From Gammaproteobacteria bacterium (lineage in GTDB: Bacteria; Pseudomonadota; Gammaproteobacteria; Steroidobacterales; MnTg04), in assembly GCA_027297845.1 (NCBI GenBank), contig JAPUHG010000088.1, positions 1 through 6,563 of the forward strand: a stretch of DNA of 6,563 bases. Reading direction: 5' to 3'. This document shows, one piece after another, positions 1 through 6,459 of the stretch; within the stretch, counting starts at the first letter, position 1; every line of letters starts with the position of its first letter. The translations under genes were made by a program, and so were the position numbers. The notes under the pieces are model-generated. The model did not search any database. It saw only the letters and a list, made by a program, of their open reading frames with translations, and had not been told where the DNA came from.

Positions 1-123
1 TTGTTGCCGGATGGGTGGACCGTGGTCACCAAGGATCACTCACTGTCCGCCCAGTGGGAGCACACGATTTTGGTAACCGCCAATGGCCACGAAATCATGA
101 CCCGGGATCATACCGGCAACTGA
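1..123 (+). CDS. map: Methionine aminopeptidase type I, C-terminal 40 residues (5' end outside window)
   Basis: Frame 1 is open from the first base to the TGA at 121-123. The peptide carries the signature end of type I methionine aminopeptidase: DGWTVVTKDHSLSAQWEHT, followed by ILVTANGHEIMT. The Glu in SAQWEHT (fragment residue 20) corresponds to the last metal-ligand Glu of the pita-bread fold (E235 in E. coli, from memory). The enzyme removes the initiator Met from nascent cytosolic proteins. The tail after GHEIMT is short (RDHTGN), shorter than in E. coli, which is normal variation. The gene stops two bases before the GTG of glnD, so the two are probably co-transcribed and perhaps translationally coupled; map next to glnD is a common gammaproteobacterial arrangement. 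The match over the 40 residues is clear, but nothing can be said about the missing N-terminal part. Confidence 0.93.
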   Translation: MLPDGWTVVTKDHSLSAQWEHTILVTANGHEIMTRDHTGN

Positions 124-125
124 AA

Positions 126-2813
126 GTGCGCCGCTCGCCCGCTTCCGTCGACCAGCCTGCAACAGACAAATCCGCAGGAAAATGGGCGTTTCTTTCGGGG
201 CTGGAAACGCGCCTGGCCGCCAGCGCCACACCGCAAAAAACCTTTCTCGAATCCCTCCGCCAGGGCGATGATGAGCTGGCGCGCCGCTTCGACAGGGGCG
301 AAAGGGTTGCCGCCCTGGTCCACGATCGTGCCCGCCTCGTCGATACGCTGGTCGTTTCCGCGTGGCAGCGGAACCTGGGCAGCGACGGCGAGCAATTCGC
401 GCTGGTTGCCGTCGGTGGTTATGGCCGCGGCGAGCTGCATCCGGGGTCGGATGTCGATCTGCTCATCCTGGTAGCGAATGACATCGGAGACGCCGGCGAT
501 TCCCTGAACAATTTCCTGGCTTTTTTGTGGGACATCGGTCTGGAACCGGGACATAGCGTTCGCACCGTAGAACAATGCGTCAGCGTCGCCGGGGACGATA
601 TCACCGTGGCCACGGCATTGATGGAATCGCGGCTGCTATCGGGCGCTGCGGTCTTGTTCGAGGAAATGCGGGAAAAAACCGGACCCAGCGGAATCTGGCC
701 ATCTGAAAAGTTCTTCGAAGCCAAACTCGCCGAACAGGTAAAAAGACATCACCGCTATCACGACACCGCATACAACCTGGAACCCAACATCAAAAGCGGG
801 CCCGGCGGACTGCGCGATATTCAGATGATCGGCTGGGTTGCGAAACGGCATTTCAAGGTTGACGATTTGCAGCAACTCGTACCGCTGGGGTTTCTGACCA
901 CTGGCGAGTACCGCCGCCTGCACGCCGGCCAGGCTTACTTGTGGCGGGTCAGGTTCGCCCTCCACCGGTTGACCGGCAGGCGGGAGGATCGGTTGTTGTT
1001 CGATCACCAGGTACAGCTTGCCAAACAATTTGGTTACCGCGATGGCCCGCAGAACCTCGCAGTCGAAGCGTTCATGCAACGTTACTACCGGATGGTCATG
1101 CGACTCAGCCGGCTCAACGAAATGCTGTTGCAGTTTTTCCAGGAGGCCATACTCCTGCAAGCCGACCCGGAACCCAAAATCATCAATGCGCGTTTTCAAT
1201 CCCGCAACGGCTTTCTCGAGGCCCGTTCGGCGAATGTTTTTACCCGGCAGCCATCCGCATTACTGGAGATATTCCAGATTCTTCAACAACAATCCGGTCT
1301 GCGCGGAGTCAGTGCGACAACCATCCACCTGATTCGCCGCAACCTACGCCTGGTAGACGAAGAATTCAGAGCCAACCCGGCCCACCGCAAGCTGTTCATG
1401 GATATCATCAAGGCCCAGGCCGGGGTGACTCACGAGTTAAGACGGATGAACGACTATGGAATCCTCGGGCGCTATATTCCGGCTTTTGGGCGAATCGTGG
1501 GGCGCATGCAATACGATTTATTCCACGCCTATACGGTCGATGCACACACCCTGTTCGTGGTCAGCAACTTGCGCAGGTTTGCGCTGCCGCGATTCGATCA
1601 CGAATTCCCCGCTTGCAGCGAGATCATGCAATCGCTGGATCATCCGGAGGTCGCCTACCTCGCCGGCCTGTTTCACGATATTGCCAAAGGAAGAGGTGGC
1701 GATCACTCGCAGCTCGGCGCCGAGGATGCGGCAGAGTTCTGCACCGCCCACGGCCTGAGTCAGCACCAGTCACAGCTGGTTGCCTGGCTGGTACGCAATC
1801 ATCTGTTGTTGTCGGTTACCGCGCAGAAAAAAGACATCTCGGATCCCGCGGTGATCCATGAGTTTGCCAACCAGGTCGGTGACCAGTCTCGCCTGGATTT
1901 CCTTTATCTGCTGACCGTCGCCGATGTACGCGGCACCAACCCCAAGCTATGGAATTCCTGGAAAGCCAGCCTGTTCAGGGAGTTCTACCTGCGCGTGCGC
2001 CAGGCGCTCCACAGCGGCCTGGAATCGCCACAAGACCAGGAAGAATTGGTGGCCAATCATCAGCGGGATGCGTTGGCAATACTCCGCGAGCAGGACCACA
2101 TCAACTTGCCGGCGGACTCAACTCCCCTGCCCTGGGACTCGCTGGGTGCTGAGTATTTCCTGCGCCATTCACCGGCAGAGATCGCCTGGCATACCGGCGT
2201 CCTTTTGCGAGCCGGCGACACTGCCAGCCTCGTCGCCACGGTCGGCGATCGGGAGATGCGCGGCGGAACGCCTTTGCTGGTGCGTGCCATTCGACGCCAG
2301 GACAGCTTTGCGGTGGCCACTGCCGCGCTGGATGACATGGGTTTGAATATCGTTGACGCGGTAATATCGCCAGCCGGTGACGAAGGCACCCTCGACTCCT
2401 ACCTGGTATTGGAGCATGACGGCCAGCCATTGCGCGACCAGCACAGACAACAGGAAGTTGCCAACAGATTGCGCCGGGTTCTCGGCAGTGACCAGGCTAC
2501 GCCAAGGGTTTCGCGCAAGGCGCCCAGGCAGGTGCGCATGTTCAGCACGCCGACCAGATTGAGTTTCTCACCCGATCGCCGCGGCAACGGAACCATCATG
2601 GAACTGATCACCGGCGACCGGCCTGGTTTATTATCCGAGGTTGCGCAGGCCTTACAGGCGATCGACGCCCATATCCGGACAGCAAAAATCATGACGATCG
2701 GCGAACGCGCCGAAGATGTTTTTTTTATCACCAGCACCGGCGGCGGGCCGCTCAGCGAAGAAACCCAGGAGCTATTGGAACAGCGGCTCACCGATGCACT
2801 AAACAGACACTAA
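126..2813 (+). CDS. glnD: Bifunctional [protein-PII] uridylyltransferase / uridylyl-removing enzyme
   Basis: GlnD uridylylates PII (GlnB/GlnK) when glutamine is low and removes UMP when it is high, and so controls GlnE/glutamine synthetase and NtrBC. With the GTG at 126 the protein has 895 residues (E. coli 890). Domains in order: nucleotidyltransferase with GGYGRGEL at 97-104 and the metal-binding pair in SDVDLL (D109, D111); the GlnD linker domain with NLEPNIKSGPGGLRDI; an HD hydrolase domain with LFHDIAKGRGGDHS (H517, D518); and two C-terminal ACT domains, about 709-790 and 823-895 (MELITGDRPGLLSEVAQAL), which sense glutamine. No key residue is missing. The frame stays open upstream to a GTG at 15, but that part overlaps map in another frame and would add 37 residues with no counterpart in the family, so I chose 126. 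No Shine-Dalgarno is seen there; coupling to map termination at 121-123 is likely. Confidence 0.96.
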   Translation: MRRSPASVDQPATDKSAGKWAFLSGLETRLAASATPQKTFLESLRQGDDELARRFDRGERVAALVHDRARLVDTLVVSAWQRNLGSDGEQFALVAVGGYGRGELHPGSDVDLLILVANDIGDAGDSLNNFLAFLWDIGLEPGHSVRTVEQCVSVAGDDITVATALMESRLLSGAAVLFEEMREKTGPSGIWPSEKFFEAKLAEQVKRHHRYHDTAYNLEPNIKSGPGGLRDIQMIGWVAKRHFKVDDLQQLVPLGFLTTGEYRRLHAGQAYLWRVRFALHRLTGRREDRLLFDHQVQLAKQFGYRDGPQNLAVEAFMQRYYRMVMRLSRLNEMLLQFFQEAILLQADPEPKIINARFQSRNGFLEARSANVFTRQPSALLEIFQILQQQSGLRGVSATTIHLIRRNLRLVDEEFRANPAHRKLFMDIIKAQAGVTHELRRMNDYGILGRYIPAFGRIVGRMQYDLFHAYTVDAHTLFVVSNLRRFALPRFDHEFPACSEIMQSLDHPEVAYLAGLFHDIAKGRGGDHSQLGAEDAAEFCTAHGLSQHQSQLVAWLVRNHLLLSVTAQKKDISDPAVIHEFANQVGDQSRLDFLYLLTVADVRGTNPKLWNSWKASLFREFYLRVRQALHSGLESPQDQEELVANHQRDALAILREQDHINLPADSTPLPWDSLGAEYFLRHSPAEIAWHTGVLLRAGDTASLVATVGDREMRGGTPLLVRAIRRQDSFAVATAALDDMGLNIVDAVISPAGDEGTLDSYLVLEHDGQPLRDQHRQQEVANRLRRVLGSDQATPRVSRKAPRQVRMFSTPTRLSFSPDRRGNGTIMELITGDRPGLLSEVAQALQAIDAHIRTAKIMTIGERAEDVFFITSTGGGPLSEETQELLEQRLTDALNRH

Positions 2814-2816
2814 AGG
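2812..2816 (+). promoter_or_regulatory. Ribosome binding site of dapC supporting a TTG start
   Basis: AAAGG begins within the glnD stop codon (TAA 2811-2813) and ends seven bases before TTG 2824. This is normal Shine-Dalgarno spacing, and together with the start of DapC homology it fixes the unusual TTG initiator. No competing ATG or GTG lies nearby in frame. Confidence 0.6.
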
Positions 2817-2823
2817 CAGAATC

Positions 2824-4017
2824 TTGAACCCATACCTGGAAAAATTGCACAGCTATCCATTCGAGCGGCTGGCCCGGCTCAAGGAAGGCCTGGAGCCCCC
2901 ATCCAAGCCACACATTGCGATGTCAATTGGCGAGCCGCGGCACCAGCCACCGCCGTTTATCGCTGAAGCGTTGATCAATGGCCTCGAAACAATGGGCAGC
3001 TACCCGGTCGCACTGGGGCTGCCCGAGTTGCGCCTGGCCGCCGCCGGCTGGCTGGAGCGGCGTTTCGGCCTCGGCCAAGATGCAGTCGATGCCGAAAGCA
3101 TGGTCCTGCCGTTAAACGGCACTCGCGAGGGGCTGTTTGCCTTTGTCCAGTCGGTGATCGACGGGCGCGGTGAATCGCTGGTGCTGATGCCGAATCCGTT
3201 TTACCAGATCTACGAAGGCGCGGCGCTACTCGCCGGCGCACAACCTGTTTATCTGAACACACTGGAAGAAAACGGCTTTCTTCCCGACCTGGAAGCGGTC
3301 GACGCAGAAACCTGGCAACGAACCGCGATTCTGTTTCTTTGCTCCCCGGGCAACCCAACCGGCGCGATCATGGACCTGGCCTACCTGAAGCGCGCGTTGG
3401 AACTGGCGGAAAAATATGACTTCGTCATTGCCGGCGACGAGTGTTATGCCGATCTGTATTTCGATGAAGACCAACCCCCGGCCGGGCTGTTACAGGCTTG
3501 CGCTGCCACCGGCAACGACCGGTTTCAGCGCTGTGTCGTTTTTCACAGCCTGTCGAAACGCTCCAGCGTGCCCGGCATGCGTTCAGGATTTATCGCCGGC
3601 GATGCGGAATTGATCAAGTCGTTTTTGCTCTATCGAACCTATCACGGCTGGGCCGTACCGCTGTTCATTCTACTCGCCAGCATACCGGCCTGGTTGGATG
3701 ATCAGCACGCCGCTGACAACCGGCACCTTTACCAGGCCAAACTCGAAGCCGTATGGCCGGTACTTGAGCCGGTCATGGATCTACCCAGACCACAGGCTGC
3801 TTTCTACCTGTGGCCGCGCACCGAACAGGATGAAGAAAGCTTTACCCGGGAGGCCTATCGGCAGCAGAATCTAACGCTGTTGCCGGGTAGTTACCTGGCT
3901 CGCGATACCGCCACGGGAAACCCGGGTGCAAACCGCGTACGGATCTCACTGGTCGCCCCGGTTGCCGATTGCGTGGAAGCGGCCGAGCGTTTGTGCGAAC
4001 TTGTGAATAACCTTTAA
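2824..4017 (+). CDS. dapC: N-succinyl-LL-diaminopimelate aminotransferase (proteobacterial DapC type)
   Basis: This is a PLP-dependent fold-type I aminotransferase of 397 residues, usual for the family. It should transfer the amino group of glutamate to N-succinyl-2-amino-6-ketopimelate, the step between DapD and DapE, in the cytosol. Visible landmarks are SIGEPRHQPP near the N terminus, LPLNGTREGLFAF, NPFYQIYEGAALLAG, CSPGNPTG (N177), AGDECYADLYFDE (D205, expected to pair with the pyridine nitrogen, and Y208), FHSLSKRSSVPGMRSGF with the Schiff-base lysine K245, and the carboxylate-binding arginine R373 in NRVRISLVAP. Translation starts at TTG 2824 behind AAAGG. The gene ends with TAA immediately followed by two more in-frame stops (TAATAATAG, 4015-4023). 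Relatives such as AspC-like enzymes share the fold, but the specific motifs and the position between glnD and dapD favour DapC strongly. Confidence 0.95.
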   Translation: MNPYLEKLHSYPFERLARLKEGLEPPSKPHIAMSIGEPRHQPPPFIAEALINGLETMGSYPVALGLPELRLAAAGWLERRFGLGQDAVDAESMVLPLNGTREGLFAFVQSVIDGRGESLVLMPNPFYQIYEGAALLAGAQPVYLNTLEENGFLPDLEAVDAETWQRTAILFLCSPGNPTGAIMDLAYLKRALELAEKYDFVIAGDECYADLYFDEDQPPAGLLQACAATGNDRFQRCVVFHSLSKRSSVPGMRSGFIAGDAELIKSFLLYRTYHGWAVPLFILLASIPAWLDDQHAADNRHLYQAKLEAVWPVLEPVMDLPRPQAAFYLWPRTEQDEESFTREAYRQQNLTLLPGSYLARDTATGNPGANRVRISLVAPVADCVEAAERLCELVNNL

Positions 4018-4034
4018 TAATAGATGCTAAGCTA

Positions 4035-4859
4035 ATGAAAGAACTAGAAAAAATAATAAACGTCGCTTTCGCCCAACGAGACGCCCTGGATTCAGATACA
4101 CCGTCTTCCGAGCTGACCAAGGCGGTCGATACGACGATCGGTATGCTCGATTCGGGTCAGTTGCGGGTGGCGGAGAATTTTGGCGGCGACTGGCTGATCA
4201 ACCAATGGATCAAGAAGGCCATCTTGTTGTCTTTTCGCCTGAACCGCAATGTCGTCATGGATGGCCTGTTTACCCGCTACTACGACAAAGTGCCGATGAA
4301 ATATGTTGACTACGATGAAAAAAAGTTTGTCGATGACGGTGCGCGAATCGTGCCGCATGCGCTGGTGCGCAGAGGTGCTTTTGTCTCCGCCGACGTCGTG
4401 CTGATGCCATGCTATGTCAACATCGGCGCCTGGATCGGTCCGGGCACGATGGTCGTTACCTGGGCGACCATCGGTTGCTGCGCGCAGATCGGCAGCAATG
4501 TTCATATCTCCGGTGGCGCCGGTATCGGCGGTGTGCTCGAACCGCTGCAGTCCGCACCGACCATCATTGAGGACAATTGTTTTATCGGCGCGCGTTCGGA
4601 AGTCGTTGAAGGTGTAATCGTCGAAGAAGGTGCAGTGATCTCGATGGGCGTATTCATCGGCCAAAGCACGCGTATTTATGACCGCGAGAGCGACCAGGTC
4701 AGTTACGGACGCGTCCCGGCCGGTGCGGTCGTTGTGCCGGGTAGCCTGCCGGCGGAAAACGGCAAATATCAACTGGCCTGCGCGGTGATCGTCAAGCGCG
4801 TTGACGCCAGGACTCGGGAAAAAATCGGTATCAACGAGTTGTTGAGAACGGCGAAATAG
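4035..4859 (+). CDS. dapD: 2,3,4,5-tetrahydropyridine-2,6-dicarboxylate N-succinyltransferase, with D141V substitution
   Basis: DapD transfers succinyl from succinyl-CoA to tetrahydrodipicolinate, opening the succinylase branch of diaminopimelate/lysine synthesis. The 274 residues align without a gap to E. coli DapD (274) over the compared N-terminal part: an N-terminal helical domain (LDSGQLRVAENFGGDWLINQW, LLSFRLN), then the trimeric left-handed parallel beta-helix from about residue 105 to 230, built from hexapeptide turns, and a C-terminal tail ending INELLRTAK. R104 (substrate binding) and E189 (in GARSEVVEG) are present. Odd point: the family motif GTMVDTW reads GTMVVTW here, so residue 141, a substrate-binding/catalytic Asp in the family, is Val (GTT at 4455-4457). 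The preceding turn is also altered (WIGP for E. coli YVDE at 133-136). The gene lies 17 bases after dapC and has no strong Shine-Dalgarno. The family assignment is certain; full activity is not. Confidence 0.94.
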   Translation: MKELEKIINVAFAQRDALDSDTPSSELTKAVDTTIGMLDSGQLRVAENFGGDWLINQWIKKAILLSFRLNRNVVMDGLFTRYYDKVPMKYVDYDEKKFVDDGARIVPHALVRRGAFVSADVVLMPCYVNIGAWIGPGTMVVTWATIGCCAQIGSNVHISGGAGIGGVLEPLQSAPTIIEDNCFIGARSEVVEGVIVEEGAVISMGVFIGQSTRIYDRESDQVSYGRVPAGAVVVPGSLPAENGKYQLACAVIVKRVDARTREKIGINELLRTAK

Positions 4860-4868
4860 AGTCAAAAG

Positions 4869-5258
4869 GTGAGTGAACGGCCCGTGACCCGGCTATACGG
4901 AATAAAAAACTGTGACAGTTGCCGCAAGGCGATGAAGCTGCTCAATGATCTGGGGACGGATTACGAGTTTGTTGATCTTCGCGAATCTCCGCCTGGAATC
5001 GAGACACTGAATCGCTGGGCTGAGAAAGCGGGGACCGGTCGGACTGGCTGGCAATTACTTCTTAATCGTCGCAGCAGGACCTGGAAGCAGCTCGATGAAT
5101 CAGTACGCCAGATCGATAACCAGGAAGATGCTTGTCAATTAATGGAACAAAATCCCCTGCTGGTAAAACGGCCGGTACTGGAAGCCGCTGACTTTTTTGC
5201 GGTGGGCCTAAACCCAGGCCAACTTAAAAGCCGATTCGGAAACCAAAAAAAAAGATGA
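4869..5258 (+). CDS. ArsC/YffB/Spx-family thioredoxin-fold protein with CXXC
   Basis: This small thioredoxin-fold protein belongs to the ArsC/Spx superfamily, in the place where gammaproteobacteria commonly carry the YffB-like 'arsenate reductase-like' gene before dapE. It opens with TRLYGIKNCDSCRKAMKLL and later has the conserved LLVKRPVLE. E. coli YffB has a single Cys here (CDTIKK, from memory); this protein has CDSC. The physiological substrate is unknown, and arsenate reduction is not implied. Start: GTG 4869 gives 129 residues. GTG 4884 gives 124, begins MTRLYGIKNC like the family, puts the cysteines at 10 and 13, and has AGGTGAG (4867-4873) upstream, although the spacing is long. I keep the longer frame but consider 4884 equally likely. 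The stop codon overlaps the dapE start (ATGA). The 3' end carries an A9 run (5245-5253). Confidence 0.85.
   Translation: MSERPVTRLYGIKNCDSCRKAMKLLNDLGTDYEFVDLRESPPGIETLNRWAEKAGTGRTGWQLLLNRRSRTWKQLDESVRQIDNQEDACQLMEQNPLLVKRPVLEAADFFAVGLNPGQLKSRFGNQKKR
5245..5253 (+). other. A9 homopolymer, potential -1 slippage site at the arsC-like/dapE junction
   Basis: Nine adenines lie at the end of the ArsC-like gene, read in its frame as CAA AAA AAA AGA TGA. The stretch A-AAA-AAA (5246-5252) has the X-XXY-YYZ pattern of a -1 slippery heptamer. The -1 frame then reads AAG ATG AGC, which is exactly the dapE frame with its start at 5255. Whether slippage occurs cannot be told from sequence. The run also leaves dapE without a GGAG-type ribosome site directly upstream, so its initiation probably depends on coupling through the ATGA overlap. 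Confidence 0.45.
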
Positions 5259-6397
5259 GCTCAAAACCCCAAAAAACAATCGAGCTTTGCCAGCAACTTG
5301 TACGGCGGCCATCGGTTACCCCGGACGATGCAGGCTGCCAGGCTATTTTATCCGCTCGCCTGCAACAGCTTGGTTTTACAACAGAGCAATTGAACAATGG
5401 CGAAGTCAGTAACCTCTGGGCGAGTCGCGGCGATGGCAGACCGCTGTTTTGTTTTGCCGGCCATACCGACGTCGTCCCCCCCGGAGACCTGAAGAAATGG
5501 TCGGCCGACCCCTACTCGGGTGAAATCAGGGATGGCCTGTTATTCGGTCGCGGCAGCGCCGATATGAAAGGTGCGCTGGCGGCGATGGTGACGGCCACCG
5601 AGGCTTTTGTTGCGGAGAATCCGTCACACGCGGGGACCATCGCATTCTTACTGACCAGCGATGAAGAAGGCCCCGCCGTCGATGGCACCGTGAAAGTCAT
5701 GGAGAGATTGCTCGAACGAGGCATCGCAATAGACTTCTGCCTGATTGGCGAGCCATCGAGCCAGGAAAAACTGGCGGACAATATTCGCACCGGCCGGCGA
5801 GGCTCGCTAACCGGGAAACTGACTGTATTTGGCGAACAGGGGCACGTGGCTTATCCGGATCTCGCCCACAACCCGATCCACCACCTTGCGCCGGCGCTGG
5901 TCGAACTCAGTAGTCGGGAGTGGGACCACGGTAACGACGATTTTCCGGCCACCAGTCTGCAGGTCGTTGGCGTCGATGCCGGCAGCGGTGCGAGTAACGT
6001 CATTCCAGGGCAGCTGGAACTGCTTTTCAACTTCCGCTACTCACCGGAAAGCAGTCAACAAAGCCTGGTCACGGATTGTCGGGAAATCTTCGACCGCCAC
6101 GGCTTGAAATATCAACTGGATTGGGAACACGGTGGAGCGCCGTTCCAGACGCGTGGTGGCAAACTGATCGACATCGTTTGTGAAGTTATTGAAAGAGAGA
6201 CCGGCCAGGCGCCGGACCAGTCTACCAGTGGCGGAACCTCGGATGGTCGGTTTATCGCTCCACATGGCGTCCAAGTCGTCGAACTTGGCTTGCTCAACAC
6301 CTCGATTCACAAAGTCGATGAATGCACGCCGGTTGACGATCTCGAACAGCTCAGCAAATTTTACCGCCAGATTCTCGAAAGGATTTTGCTCATGTAG
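5255..6397 (+). CDS. dapE: Succinyl-diaminopimelate desuccinylase
   Basis: DapE is a di-zinc M20-family hydrolase that cleaves N-succinyl-LL-diaminopimelate to LL-diaminopimelate and succinate. It has 380 residues (E. coli 375). The catalytic domain shows FAGHTDVVPPGD (H70, D72), RGSADMKG (bridging D103), TSDEEGPAVDGTVKV (general base E137, zinc ligand E138), GEPSS (E166) and NTSIHKVDE (H352), so all five expected zinc ligands are present. The inserted dimerisation domain runs from about residue 180 to 295 and includes GRRGSLTGKLTVFGEQGHVAYP and GASNVIPG. TSGGTSDGRFIA, conserved in DapE, separates it from general ArgE/CPG2 relatives. Translation starts at ATG 5255 inside the stop of the preceding gene. 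The TAG stop (6395-6397) lies inside the first arm of the REP-like repeat. It is the last gene of the + strand unit. Confidence 0.97.
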   Translation: MSSKPQKTIELCQQLVRRPSVTPDDAGCQAILSARLQQLGFTTEQLNNGEVSNLWASRGDGRPLFCFAGHTDVVPPGDLKKWSADPYSGEIRDGLLFGRGSADMKGALAAMVTATEAFVAENPSHAGTIAFLLTSDEEGPAVDGTVKVMERLLERGIAIDFCLIGEPSSQEKLADNIRTGRRGSLTGKLTVFGEQGHVAYPDLAHNPIHHLAPALVELSSREWDHGNDDFPATSLQVVGVDAGSGASNVIPGQLELLFNFRYSPESSQQSLVTDCREIFDRHGLKYQLDWEHGGAPFQTRGGKLIDIVCEVIERETGQAPDQSTSGGTSDGRFIAPHGVQVVELGLLNTSIHKVDECTPVDDLEQLSKFYRQILERILLM

Positions 6398-6450
6398 GAG
6401 GGCCTTTGGGCCCGATAGGAAGATCGATCGCGGCCAAAGCCGCTCCTGTA
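6393..6450. repeat. Inverted pair of REP-like hairpins (BIME-like), possible bidirectional terminator
   Basis: Two 24-base units face each other: 6393-6416 on the + strand and 6427-6450 read on the - strand, with a 10-base spacer. They share T..AGGAG and GATs at their ends and 18 of 24 positions overall. Each folds alone into a 5-bp stem with a TTTG loop: GGGCC-TTTG-GGCCC on the left, GCGGC-TTTG-GCCGC on the right. Four of the six differences form two compensatory pairs (G-C to C-G, and C-G to G-C), so base pairing, not sequence, has been kept. The left unit begins TGTAGGAG, and GTAG at the 5' foot of a GC hairpin is typical of RAYT-associated REPs. The repeat occupies most of the gap between convergent genes and overlaps the dapE stop. 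No T-tract follows on either strand, so intrinsic termination is doubtful; 3' end protection is another possibility. Confidence 0.75.
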
Positions 6451-6459
6451 TAGATATTG

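Noticed and set aside
636..1199. 187-codon minus-strand frame opposite glnD
   Set aside because: Antisense shadow of well-conserved glnD; no ribosome site or family motif.
941..1861. 306-codon open frame on the + strand inside glnD
   Set aside because: It overlaps the conserved GlnD linker and HD domain in another frame; the product is low-complexity in Pro, Arg and Ser and matches no family I know.
4092..4865. 257-codon open frame on the minus strand opposite dapD
   Set aside because: It lies wholly antisense to a gene with unambiguous homology. Its product is rich in His, Asp and Arg with no recognisable motif, as expected for the antisense of a GC-rich gene.
4869..5258. Arsenate reductase involved in arsenic resistance
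   Set aside because: The CXXC signature differs from the plasmid ArsC active site as I recall it (CGTSR-type), no ars genes are nearby, and the location next to dapE is typical for YffB-like proteins of unknown function.
6401..6413. Simple intrinsic terminator at the end of dapE
   Set aside because: The GGGCC-TTTG-GGCCC hairpin is short and followed by GATAGGAAG, not a T-run, so it is better described as half of the REP-like pair; a terminator role remains possible but unsupported.
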